From Rufibacter tibetensis (GTDB lineage Bacteria; Bacteroidota; Bacteroidia; Cytophagales; Hymenobacteraceae), in NCBI RefSeq assembly GCF_001310085.1, contig NZ_CP012643.1:3912001-3976000 (forward strand): a DNA stretch of 64,000 nt, written 5' to 3'. A model generated the notes under the pieces. That model did no database searches, was not told where the DNA came from, and saw nothing but the letters and a program-made list of their open reading frames with translations. Numbering within the stretch: position 1 is the first letter of the stretch; every line of letters starts with the position of its first letter. Positions 33,236 to 42,176 of the stretch are shown here, piece after piece. The translations under genes were made by a program, and so were the position numbers.

Positions 33236-35953
33236 CTACAACTTTTTTAACCCATGGGAGTGAGTCACTAACTCCTCTTCCAATTCGCTTGCGGCCAGAT
33301 CGCACACAGATTCTATTTTGGAGAATAGGGAAAGGATGACGCCCATGGTTTTGCCGTCTACGCCATCATCGTTTGGATTGGCCCTTACACTAGATACCAG
33401 GGCTTGTAGCGCCTTTGCAATTTCCTCAGCCTCTGGGTTAATACCCATGGTAGAAAAGGTGGGAATGATGGAGTGGGTGAGGTTCTTAAGAGCCAACCAG
33501 TTTCTTTCATTGATGGCCGCCTTCATTTCTATTACCAGTTGTGGAATCTCCATCAGGTAAAGTTTAATCATCTCTACCATCCGAGCTTCGGTTTTGGTGA
33601 TGCGCTTGAGGTAGTCAAAATTGACACAGGTAAGGTATTGTTGGCGTAGGTCTTCGTCCCCTTTCTTTACCGTTTTCTTGACGTCTTCTGGGTTTTTAAG
33701 GTACTTGATGATTTTGCTGTAGAGGAGCTTATCGTCTATTGGTTTTGAAATGTAGTCATTCATGCCCACTGCCAGGCACTTGTTCACGTCAACAGTGGTC
33801 ACATCGGCAGTGAGGGCAATGATGGGCACCTTAAGTTTCAGTTCATTCCGTATAAACTCTGTAGCCTCAAAACCGTTCATCTCTGGCATCTGCAAGTCCA
33901 TGAGCACAATGTCATAATGGCTTTGGCGTAATTTCTCAACCGCAATTTTACCGTTGGCGGCCACTTCCATCCCAAACCCGAAATCTTCTAGCAGGGTTTT
34001 CATCAACAGTTGGTTCAGGGCGATGTCTTCCACCACCAGGACTTTTACATCTTTGAAACCGGCTTCCAGTTCAATGTCTAAACCCGTTTCAACGTCGGGT
34101 TTTTCAACTGTTTTACTAAAACTAAGGATAAAACTAAAAGTAGAACCTTCGCCAAATTTACTTTTCACGGCTATAGTGCCGCCTTGCGGCTCCACTAGGT
34201 TTTTCACGATGGCTAGCCCCAGGCCCGTACCGCCGTACAAACGAGAGGTACCACTGGTGGCCTGTTGGAAATTATCAAACACAGTGCTCAGTTTGGCTTC
34301 TTCTATCCCGATGCCGGTATCTGTCACAGAGAATTCCAGAATAACCTTCTCGGTATCCTGCACCAGCATGCGTACCCCCACGGTGATCTTGCCCTTGGTA
34401 GTGAACTTAACAGCGTTACTCACCAGGTTAAGGATGATCTGGTGCAGACGCACGGGGTCGCCTACCAGCACCTCGGGTATTTTAGGGTCATATTCCATGA
34501 CCAGCTCCAAGTTGCGTTCCTGAATCTTGGTCTCAAAAAGGTGCACCATGGCAAAAATGGAAGCAGACAGTTTAAAGGGAACCTGCTCAAACGTCATTTT
34601 GCCGGCGTCCACCTTAGCTAAGTCTAGGATGTCATTGATAAGCACGATAAGTGCGTCACCGCTTAGTTTGATGGCTGTCAGGTATTCTTTTTGTTTGTCT
34701 GTGAGCTCAGTTTTCAGAACCACCTTGGTAAACCCTATGATGGCATTCATAGGCGTTCTGATCTCATGGCTCATGTTGCTCAGGAACTGCTGCTTGGCCT
34801 TTACGGCGTCCTCGGCAATGCCCGTGGCGAGCTCCGCCTTTAACTGGGCTTCCTCAGCATGCACCATGGCTAGTTCCGCCGCTATTTTGGCTTCGTTTAG
34901 TTCTGTGGCTACCTTTTTCTGGTCAGTAACGTCACGAGCCACAATCACCACACCCAACACAGTACCCTCATCGTTTTTGTAGACAGAGCCATTGAAGAGA
35001 ACATCGGTGAGTTTGCCGGCCTTGTGCCGCAACGTGAGTGGAGAGTCTGCCACGGCACCTTTGGCAAACACTTCCTGGTACACTTCGCGGGCCATCTGTG
35101 GGTCAGTGAAATAGGCGAAGAAATCAGAACCTATTAAATGCTCCCGGCTCATGCCCGTAATTTTCACCATGGCCTGGTTCATGTCCGTGATCTTTCCTTC
35201 CGGGCTGATGGTCACCAGAGGGTCACGGCTGGCTTCTATAAGCCCGCGGGCATAATTTGCGATGCGCAGCTCAGCGGCGCGCTTTATTTTTTCATCGTTC
35301 TGGAAAGCCAGCTCTTTGTTGGCAAGGACCAGTTCTGCCGCACGTTTTTCTTTCTCGTCATTCTGAAAGGCTAGCTCTTTGTTCGCGATGCCGAGCTCCT
35401 GGGCACGTTTTTCCTTCTCGTTATTCTGAAAAGCAAGCTCAGCATTTGCGATGCTTAGTTCCTGGGCCCGTTTCTCTTTCTCATCATTCTGGAAGGCAAG
35501 CTCTGCGTTGGCAATACTCAGCTCATCGGCACGCTTTACCTTCTCATTATGCTGAAAGGCCAGCTCTTTGTTGGCAAGAAGCAATTCTGTGGCCCATTTC
35601 TTTTCAGCGGTTTCGCGGGCCACGATCACGGCACCCTGTAAGCTACCTTGCTCGTCTTTGTAGACGGAGCCGGAGATGAGCACCTCTGTGAGCGTGCCAC
35701 TGACATGGCAGAGCGTGAAAGGTACATTGGTCAGATCTCCTTTTGCCAGCACTTCGGCAAACATGTTGCGTACCTGTTCCGGTTTGGTGAAATGGTTGAA
35801 TATATCCGCACCCATAAGATTGGTGCGTCCCACACCTGTCATGGTCACTGCAGCCTCATTCGCGTCAAGGATTTTTCCCTGAAGATTCACCGTTACCAAT
35901 AAATCCCGGCTGGCTTCAATCAATCGGCGGTATCTTTTCTCACTTTCATTCAT
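33236..35953 (-). CDS. Hybrid histidine kinase: PAS, coiled-coil repeats, PAS, HisKA, REC, HPt
   Basis: This 905-residue soluble phosphorelay kinase has PAS 1 (about 8-115), then a long helix made of five near-identical 21-residue units (about 123-227), and PAS 2 (about 235-350). HisKA follows with SNMSHEIRTPMNAIIGF (His396), then HATPase with N-box (NLVSNAVKFT), DTGIGI and GGTGLGLAIVK. A receiver domain has phospho-Asp686 (DIVLMDLQMPEMNGF) and a C-terminal HPt domain has His827 (LTHSIIPTFSTMG). All relay residues are present, so it can pass phosphate His-Asp-His within one chain. The final partner is not in the window. No membrane segment is present and the signal is unknown. Confidence 0.92.
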   Translation of the reverse strand: MNESEKRYRRLIEASRDLLVTVNLQGKILDANEAAVTMTGVGRTNLMGADIFNHFTKPEQVRNMFAEVLAKGDLTNVPFTLCHVSGTLTEVLISGSVYKDEQGSLQGAVIVARETAEKKWATELLLANKELAFQHNEKVKRADELSIANAELAFQNDEKEKRAQELSIANAELAFQNNEKEKRAQELGIANKELAFQNDEKEKRAAELVLANKELAFQNDEKIKRAAELRIANYARGLIEASRDPLVTISPEGKITDMNQAMVKITGMSREHLIGSDFFAYFTDPQMAREVYQEVFAKGAVADSPLTLRHKAGKLTDVLFNGSVYKNDEGTVLGVVIVARDVTDQKKVATELNEAKIAAELAMVHAEEAQLKAELATGIAEDAVKAKQQFLSNMSHEIRTPMNAIIGFTKVVLKTELTDKQKEYLTAIKLSGDALIVLINDILDLAKVDAGKMTFEQVPFKLSASIFAMVHLFETKIQERNLELVMEYDPKIPEVLVGDPVRLHQIILNLVSNAVKFTTKGKITVGVRMLVQDTEKVILEFSVTDTGIGIEEAKLSTVFDNFQQATSGTSRLYGGTGLGLAIVKNLVEPQGGTIAVKSKFGEGSTFSFILSFSKTVEKPDVETGLDIELEAGFKDVKVLVVEDIALNQLLMKTLLEDFGFGMEVAANGKIAVEKLRQSHYDIVLMDLQMPEMNGFEATEFIRNELKLKVPIIALTADVTTVDVNKCLAVGMNDYISKPIDDKLLYSKIIKYLKNPEDVKKTVKKGDEDLRQQYLTCVNFDYLKRITKTEARMVEMIKLYLMEIPQLVIEMKAAINERNWLALKNLTHSIIPTFSTMGINPEAEEIAKALQALVSSVRANPNDDGVDGKTMGVILSLFSKIESVCDLAASELEEELVTHSHGLKKL
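35273..35587 (-). repeat. 63-bp coding repeat, five units, coiled-coil
   Basis: Five 21-residue units (consensus ELxIANxELAFQNDEKEKRAx) lie in tandem between the two PAS domains of the hybrid kinase. Twenty-one residues equal three heptads, so adding or removing units would keep helix phase. Confidence 0.85.
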
Positions 35954-36822
35954 AACGGTATGGGTATGAGCCAGCTTTTATAAGGTGATAATAGGCACTA
36001 AGGCTGGTAAACCAAGAATTTCAAGTAAAAAGAAATAATACTTTTAACTTCTGGAGAGAAGATAGACTTGATTCTGTAGCAAGGGCAGGTGTGTGTAATC
36101 AACAAATCTTGCTGATTACTTTAAAGGTACGCTTTTTAAACGTAATAAATTTAAGTTTTTTGATGGAAGGCTTGTGCCCTGTCCATATCTGGCAGGAGTA
36201 TTTTCTGGTTTTAAGCAGTTTAGACAAGGTTTTTATTTGCATAGAAGCAACCATGTTCTCTGTGTAAGATATAGGGTTATTCTTAGTGCGTAAAGTCTGT
36301 TGATGTTGCTTTGAATGTGCTGATGCGAGATTGAGGTCAGTCTAGTTTAGGACTCAGGCTTTTCTGCTTTGTTGCCCTGAAAATCGAGACTATTTGGGCT
36401 CATACCGCGCTTGGCAGGTGCCTGAATGGGCGGTGAGCTTTATGCATCTGATGGTATGATGCTCTTTAAGTTTTTATAAAGGGGAAATCTATGAGGAAGA
36501 TAATTGAACACTAATAACCTTGCCAAGTTTTACAATAAGTAACCAAGCTAACTGAAGCTGTACCTTACACATTCTCCAGTTATAAGGTGGGTTTTCAGAA
36601 GAGTAAAGGCAATAGTGTACCTAACACCATAGTTAGGCTCATAGGTGTCTCTAATGCAAAAGGTGCAATTGACTGTTGAAGTCCTCTAGCTGACCAACAA
36701 CGCCAAGGCTACCCTTGCCACAACAATGTTGGGGAAGGTAGCCCTCTGTTATCAAGGGCTATTATGGGTTAACTCTAGTGAACTTTTATAGAAGATGAAT
36801 TCCAGGGGAACCCTGAACGCCA
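35954..36822. other. Intergenic region with nested hairpins at 36707-36760
   Basis: There is no gene I can support. At 36707-36743 GGCTACC(C)TT pairs with AAGGTAGCC. At 36740-36760 AGCCCT pairs with AGGGCT, overlapping the first hairpin so that only one can form fully. The structures lie downstream of the minus-strand gene at 36823-37059 and probably end its transcript. Confidence 0.45.
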
Positions 36823-37059
36823 TTACTGAGGAATGCGCACCAGGTCATAGCGGAAGGCCGCCTTATAAGGTTCCATCTCTTTCTCAAGAGGCTCGCTGGG
36901 GAAGTAAAGCCTTTTAAGTAAGAAGTCGCGGCCCGGCGGGAGAGGTAGGGATCCTTCACCCGATTGACCATTTGCCGCCCTTGTGGCGATTATCTCAAAC
37001 CAATACTCTGGCATGGGTAGATAAACTACCCGATCACCCACCCTAAATTCCTTTGCCAT
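36823..37059 (-). CDS. Small hypothetical protein
   Basis: This 78-residue soluble protein begins MAKEFRVGDRVVYLPMPEYW, which looks like a small beta-barrel of the SH3/KOW type, and is followed by a Pro/Gly-rich loop and a charged C-terminus ending AFRYDLVRIPQ. It has no signal peptide. I do not recognise a named family. The clean start, balanced composition and following hairpin support a real gene. Confidence 0.6.
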   Translation of the reverse strand: MAKEFRVGDRVVYLPMPEYWFEIIATRAANGQSGEGSLPLPPGRDFLLKRLYFPSEPLEKEMEPYKAAFRYDLVRIPQ

Positions 37060-37653
37060 TTTGAAGTTGTCATGCTGTCTCTGTCCCTATACAGCACTTG
37101 TTAAGTTAGGTTGCACTTTAAGTAAGTTTTTGAGAAACAACCTTAAAAGCGTTTTTAATGGTCCGGAAAAGATGCTAATAATTTATAACATTTTGCAGAG
37201 AACACTGCCTAACCCGCAATGCTGGATTTTCAATGAATGATGTATTTCGCACATAAGTAGAAGCTAGGAACCACAATCAAGGCATACCTAACATTCACCT
37301 TAAAGGTGCTGTCAATTGTAAGCCGCTCACAATTTTTTTTGACTGCTTTAGAAAAGACATTGCATAAGATTCAAATATTGTATGGCTAATACAATTCCCT
37401 CGATGAAATCCAAAGCTTTCTCATTGGACATGCTTTCAGGTAATCCCCAGTTAATGCCACCTGCAACTAAGCTTCCTGTTAACATGGGTAAAAAGTTAGA
37501 TCCCATGAGCATTTCGCCTGCTTATGTATATTATTGAATCTTAAGTATTGGATGAACTACGCTTGTCTTAAAACTCTAATCTCCATGCTTGATTTGACAG
37601 GACAGGAGGATCTCCTCCTTCTCTAACTCATCCGGCCATCTAAACAGTATTGC
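37060..37653. other. Intergenic region, no gene seen
   Basis: These 594 bp hold no supportable reading frame. The composition is AT-rich and no strong repeats or hairpins stood out. Confidence 0.4.
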
Positions 37654-37884
37654 TTACGGCGACAATAGATTTAGAAATAATCCCAACCTGAGGCAGAACT
37701 CCAATTGACAGCTTTGGTTAATAAGATCATAGATGTCAAACATATTGGAGTACTTCCCTTCATTTCTGAAGAAAAGCAACCTGTTATCTTTTACAACGGC
37801 ATTGTTATGGATTTCCAACTTAGAGCCAGGTTCAAGTAATTGGCTCAGGGTGCTTTTTCCTGTATTTACATTTCTCCTTTCCAT
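37654..37884 (-). CDS. Small hypothetical protein (tentative)
   Basis: This 76-residue frame starts MERRNVNTGKSTLSQLLEPG and contains LLFFRNEGKYSNMFDIYDLI. It has no signal peptide or named motif. Its composition is like that of a real protein, but there is no homology or neighbour support. It could be part of a decayed gene. Confidence 0.35.
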   Translation of the reverse strand: MERRNVNTGKSTLSQLLEPGSKLEIHNNAVVKDNRLLFFRNEGKYSNMFDIYDLINQSCQLEFCLRLGLFLNLLSP

Positions 37885-38037
37885 GGCTCAGCCTCCCATC
37901 CCATAAATGTTTTCATCCTTTGATGGGAAAGTATTAAGAAAGAAATGATAATTTCTTTAGTATTTGTCTGCAAAACTTGTTCTTGCATAGAACTAAGGGG
38001 TAATATTTGCGTATAAAATTAGCAAAAACGAAATTCT

Positions 38038-38406
38038 ATGAAACTGAAGATAGAAGAAAAGCCCTTTTTGCCAAACGGTCGCCATGTAGTAACCATAACT
38101 GAAATAGAGGAAGGAAAAAGCGAGAACAAGGATATCCCCTTCATCAACTTTCGATTGGAGAACGAAGATGGTTTTGTAAACCAGCGTTTTTACCTGAGCG
38201 AGCCCGGTCAACCAATTCTTGCTTCTTTCCTGAAAGCTTTGGGAGTAGACAAACAAGAAGTAGATACCAAAGAATTGAAAGGCAAAACCCTTTCCGTAGA
38301 AGTTGAGGAACGCTCTTATGAAGATGCGGAGGGGAAAGGGAAAACCATCAAACAAGCTACGCACTTTGAACAAGTAGGTAAAGCCAATACCTCTGATAAG
38401 TTCTAA
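38038..38406 (+). CDS. DUF669-like single-domain protein
   Basis: This 122-residue soluble protein begins MKLKIEEKPFLPNGRHVVTI followed by TEIEEGKSENKDIPFINFRLE. That is the beta-rich OB-like pattern of phage-associated DUF669 and ssDNA-binding-like proteins (a predicted bound-substrate face with N-G-x-H-x-V, later L-K-G-K-x-x-x-V-E-V). The C-terminus is polar and ends TSDKF. It stands alone between small hypothetical genes, with a bidirectional terminator just behind it. The family call is tentative. A DNA-binding role is inference; no other phage genes are nearby. Confidence 0.55.
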   Translation: MKLKIEEKPFLPNGRHVVTITEIEEGKSENKDIPFINFRLENEDGFVNQRFYLSEPGQPILASFLKALGVDKQEVDTKELKGKTLSVEVEERSYEDAEGKGKTIKQATHFEQVGKANTSDKF

Positions 38407-38417
38407 AACGTATAAAT

Positions 38418-38450
38418 AAAGAAGGCGAAACCTAAGGTTGCGCCTTCTTT
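38418..38450. terminator. Bidirectional intrinsic terminator
   Basis: AAAGAAGGCG (38418-38427) pairs with CGCCTTCTTT (38441-38450). Inside, AACC pairs with GGTT around TAA. It sits between the convergent genes ending at 38406 (plus) and 38453 (minus), with A/T tracts on both sides. Confidence 0.85.
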
Positions 38451-38452
38451 AT

Positions 38453-40330
38453 TTACTTCTTTGATGATTTTGCTTTTTTAGGCATTAACACGTTAGGCTT
38501 GGGAGCTTTCTTCATATCCTCGCCAAGGTAAAAACTTAAATGTGGTGGCTGATTATAGGCAACATTTTGCCAGGCTACACTGAGCCTGTACTGAGGGTCG
38601 TGCATGAGGGTATAAAGCCGATGGTTTGTGGGAATGACCGTGGTGTAGACGCGGAGTTCGTTGGGCCCTGCACTCATAATGAACTCTTCCCGCCAATCAC
38701 CAAACAGGTCGGCGGTCAAATTAGGGTTTCCTCTTCCGTTGCCTCTTTCCCCGTTACCATTGAAGATAGTGCTGCCTTTGTATTTACTGATTTTGCCGCC
38801 GCCCATCAGTTCACGGGTAAAATCGCCATCCCACCAGATTAACCAGGACGCGGAAGGAGTAGGGCCTATTTTGGTGCCTTTCATGGAATGTAATCCGTCA
38901 GACCCTGACCACCACATTTCAGCACCGGCATTGTCCGGATCAATGTTTTCTGCCACTCCTGCTGCAACATCAGTATCCATAGAGCCTTTAAAGTACACTT
39001 CCCCGGTACGGGCACTATACACAGCCACTCCGGGACCTGCATCTTTCACGTATCCGGAATCGCCTTTAGAATGATCTTCTATTTCATGGGGGCCAAACAC
39101 TTCCAGTCCGGGGCGATCCAGATCAAGGTCACTCACGTGGAGGGCATCGCCATGGCGGAAACCGGTTGAAAACAAACCTTTTCCATTGTCGTCTACCACC
39201 ATGGCGCCATATACAATCTCGTCCTTCCCATCCTCATCCACGTCGGCAACTGTAAGGTTATGATTCCCCTGCCCGGAGAAAGGGTTCTTGCCATCTTTGG
39301 TGTCAAACACCCAACTGGAGGTGAGTTTTCCATTTCTGTAATCCCAGGCGGCAAGTACTGTCCTTCCATAATATCCGCGAGACATCACCACGCTGGGCAA
39401 CTTGCCATCCAGGTAAGCCGCACAAGCCAGGAACCGGTCTACCCGGTTTCCGCTGTTGTCGTTTCCCCCGTTTCCGCCGGGTCCGCCCCAGCCATCGGTA
39501 GGGTAGCGGGAGGGGATGTAGTCTGTCGTGGCAAGTGCTGCTCCGGTTTGTCCGTTAAATACCGTAAAGAACTCAGGCCCATCCAGAACTTTGCCTAAGG
39601 TAGCAGGCTTTTTACTGCGGTAATCTTTTGTGGAGTCGCCAATCACTTTTCCCTGGCCATCAATAGTGCCATCAGCGGTTTTCATGGCTACTTCAGCCTT
39701 CCCGTCACCATCCATGTCAATGACTATAAACTGGGTATAGTGTTCACCCTCGCGGATGTTGCGCCCCAGATCAATGGTCCATAGCAAGGTTCCGTTGAGT
39801 TTGTAGGCTTGCAGAACAGGTTTGTCGGTGTACCCATTGAAGGAGTTATCCAATCCTTTTCCTACCTGGTGGAGGATAATCTCGTATTCGCCATCACCAT
39901 CCAGGTCGCCGGCCGAAGCGTCGTGTGGCCTGTAACCTACAGGTGTCTTTAACGGAATGGACAGGTACTGGCCTACAGGAGCCTTTGCGGGGATTACAAA
40001 AGGTTTGCTTCCGGCAGTTTCTTTGCCTTTTACAATGGCTTTAACAGTGTAAGCGGTGTTTTGCATCAAATCAGCCTTGGTGTCAGTAAAGTTAGTGCCT
40101 CCAGTAAGGGGCTGCGCATTCAGCTTTACAGGCTTTCCCGAGCCGGTAGTGCGGTAGAGGTTAAAAGGTGGGTTCTCAGATTCGGTCCCTAGCAGACGCC
40201 AGCTAATAAATACAGAATCAGGGGCATGCCGAACGGCGACAACCCCACGGTCCAGGTTTTCCATGATACGCTGACCGTAGCTTGAAGCAGTTACGCAGAA
40301 AAAGAATAGGTATAAGAGTAGTCTTTTCAT
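38453..40330 (-). CDS. Rhamnogalacturonan lyase, PL11 family
   Basis: This 625-residue secreted enzyme is predicted to cleave the rhamnogalacturonan-I backbone of pectin by beta-elimination. It has a signal peptide (1-19, ending SSYGQ), an N-terminal FN3-like domain (about 20-110) and an eight-bladed beta-propeller (about 115-610). The propeller carries repeated calcium-binding loops (DLDGDGEYEI, DMDGDGKAEV, DVDEDGKDEI). Further PL11 landmarks are EHYTQFIVIDMDGDG, FLACAAYLDG, RHGDALHVSDLDLDRPGLEV and LFGDWREEFI. Length is normal and it has no T9SS domain, so it may act in the periplasm. It is a paralog of the PL11 core in the protein at 48462-53084. Confidence 0.93.
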   Translation of the reverse strand: MKRLLLYLFFFCVTASSYGQRIMENLDRGVVAVRHAPDSVFISWRLLGTESENPPFNLYRTTGSGKPVKLNAQPLTGGTNFTDTKADLMQNTAYTVKAIVKGKETAGSKPFVIPAKAPVGQYLSIPLKTPVGYRPHDASAGDLDGDGEYEIILHQVGKGLDNSFNGYTDKPVLQAYKLNGTLLWTIDLGRNIREGEHYTQFIVIDMDGDGKAEVAMKTADGTIDGQGKVIGDSTKDYRSKKPATLGKVLDGPEFFTVFNGQTGAALATTDYIPSRYPTDGWGGPGGNGGNDNSGNRVDRFLACAAYLDGKLPSVVMSRGYYGRTVLAAWDYRNGKLTSSWVFDTKDGKNPFSGQGNHNLTVADVDEDGKDEIVYGAMVVDDNGKGLFSTGFRHGDALHVSDLDLDRPGLEVFGPHEIEDHSKGDSGYVKDAGPGVAVYSARTGEVYFKGSMDTDVAAGVAENIDPDNAGAEMWWSGSDGLHSMKGTKIGPTPSASWLIWWDGDFTRELMGGGKISKYKGSTIFNGNGERGNGRGNPNLTADLFGDWREEFIMSAGPNELRVYTTVIPTNHRLYTLMHDPQYRLSVAWQNVAYNQPPHLSFYLGEDMKKAPKPNVLMPKKAKSSKK

Positions 40331-40757
40331 ATTCTATATAAAGATGTTCAGGTGTTAACCTGGGGTTCAGCACTTTGCAGGCTAATTGAAAAGGAAAAGT
40401 TTGAAGATAGGCATTTAAAGCGATTCTATTTCATTGGTTTCCAAGGTGCACGAACTATTTGCCAGCAGGCTGCTCTTCAATGATGTTCTTGCTTTTGCTC
40501 ATTGCAAAGTAGTCACATATCCTTGTTTGGAATACGTCTTAGTATCTCCTGTATGTTGCTGACAATTTGCTATATAGGTTTGTATTTGTTAGATTAGATA
40601 AAGCATAATTTAACAGAGACGCAATCACTCAGCTTTCCCAAAAGAGTCATGCTGCCAATCTTCCTACTTTGCGCAATAATCTGTAAATGTGATGTAACTG
40701 ATTCTTTAATTCGAGTCTTTCTTACAAGCTAATATCAGGTTCATTAAACTTAATACC
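40331..40757. other. Intergenic region, no gene seen
   Basis: This region lies between divergent genes (lyase on minus, hypothetical on plus), so it should contain both promoters. I see no clear motif or hairpin. Confidence 0.35.
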
Positions 40758-41243
40758 ATGGCCTTACAAGTATCACCCGCAACAATCACCTTGCAAAAGA
40801 GGATTTCTATTATTGTGCTACTTGTATTTACAGTGGCCTTTTTTAACCCCGTTTGCGGACAGTCAGTTATTTCAGGCAAGGGTAGGGTTGTACACGTGCG
40901 TAGTTTTGATTTAAAACCAGGGGTAGATACGTTGGAATTTGAACAGCACATTAAAAGAGAATTAAATCCTTCCCTTGAAGCTATCCTTCCTGGACTAGAG
41001 ATTTTTATTGCTAAGGGAAACAGAGGGAAAAGGCCAATTGGGAATTATGCCTACATTATTATTTATGATTCATACAATTCCAGAGATAAATTATTCCCTC
41101 ATACAGGCCTTGCTCCTGATATTTTGGCTATTGTTCAGAAAGCTCATAAGGGTATTGAAGCAACCGCAAATAAGTATATTGAAGGAGGCTATCAATGGTG
41201 GATGAAACTGGAATCCTATAAAGATTATGCAGAGATTCGGTAG
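40758..41243 (+). CDS. Hypothetical exported protein
   Basis: This 161-residue protein has a signal peptide or anchor at about 14-35 (RISIIVLLVFTVAFFNPVCGQ). The mature part (VVHVRSFDLKPGVDTLEFEQ, GLEIFIAKGNRGKRPIGNYA, YIIIYDSYNSRDKLFP) has the look of a small ferredoxin-like alpha/beta domain of the Dabb/ABM type. No catalytic motif is apparent and I cannot name a family. It stands alone. Confidence 0.7.
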   Translation: MALQVSPATITLQKRISIIVLLVFTVAFFNPVCGQSVISGKGRVVHVRSFDLKPGVDTLEFEQHIKRELNPSLEAILPGLEIFIAKGNRGKRPIGNYAYIIIYDSYNSRDKLFPHTGLAPDILAIVQKAHKGIEATANKYIEGGYQWWMKLESYKDYAEIR

Positions 41244-42176
41244 CAGAGAATTGATGAATGATTACCGTATTAGAGGTGTAACAGTTGCTGACGGGCTTAT
41301 ATGACTTAGCTTTAGATGCCATTGAAATTAAAATTCTAGATTTGTGAAGTTAGTGCGGTAACTGGAAATCATATTGCACTCAGGTACTTATAAAGCGGAG
41401 CAGAAGCGTATTTGCTTGCACTTGTGCTATTGAAGTAGCTACCAATGAGGAAAAGCCAAGTTGTTTTAGTTGAGGTTCCGCTAGGTTTCACACAATATAT
41501 CTCCCTTTAGTAAACCAAGCCATAGCTAGAGGCTACTGGTGGATTCCATTCTGGTGCTTATTTAATCCCTCTTTTATTTCTGAAATCCCTCCGGCATTCG
41601 TTCAAATATACCATCCTTTATCGACTAGATTCATTTCAAATCATTAATATCTATAAGCCCGTCTTCAGACAAATACCTCAGACTCATTTTGATGCCATCC
41701 AGAGAAATGTAAGTGTATAGTCCCTTGCTGAAAAACAGGCGTAACAGAATCCGGGTTATTAATTGAATGAAAGTTTAGGAAGAAAGGAGCGGGGAAGATT
41801 TCCTGCTCCTTGTTTTAGCTCTTTAGGAAGTGGTGTTTTTCTAGCTTCTATCAAAAGAGTTAGTGATTAGCCATGTTTACTATAAAGTTGAATAGTAGAT
41901 GTTTTGAACCTGAATGGCTAAAGAACTTTAAATTTAAGCTAAATCACACCTAAAAGCTTCCGGCCAATACCCAAGTAGCTTTGGTAAGTAAATCCTAAAG
42001 AACATTATTCAGGCATTTTTTCAAAAATGCAGACAGTCAAAGGATTTGAAACTTCGTTAGAGGTTGGACATGGATATTCCAAAAATCATGGCATAAAGCA
42101 TAGTACCCGCAAATCTAAAAATGAAAGAGCCGCTCCTTAAGAAGCGACTTTTTCATTTTTACGGAGGGCATAAGTT
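41244..42176. other. Long intergenic region with a terminator-like hairpin
   Basis: No gene can be supported in these 933 bp. At 41784-41812 AAGGAGC-GG-GGAA pairs with TTCC-T-GCTCCTT and is followed by GTTTT, a terminator-like structure with no annotated gene within 500 bp upstream. It may end a long 3' UTR or an unannotated transcript. The lectin gene on the minus strand ends at 42177; an imperfect GC-rich hairpin followed by an A/T tract lies at about 42119-42152. Confidence 0.4.

Noticed and set aside
35273-35587. CRISPR-like regular repeat
   Set aside because: The 63-bp units are contiguous, without spacers, and encode a coiled coil in frame.
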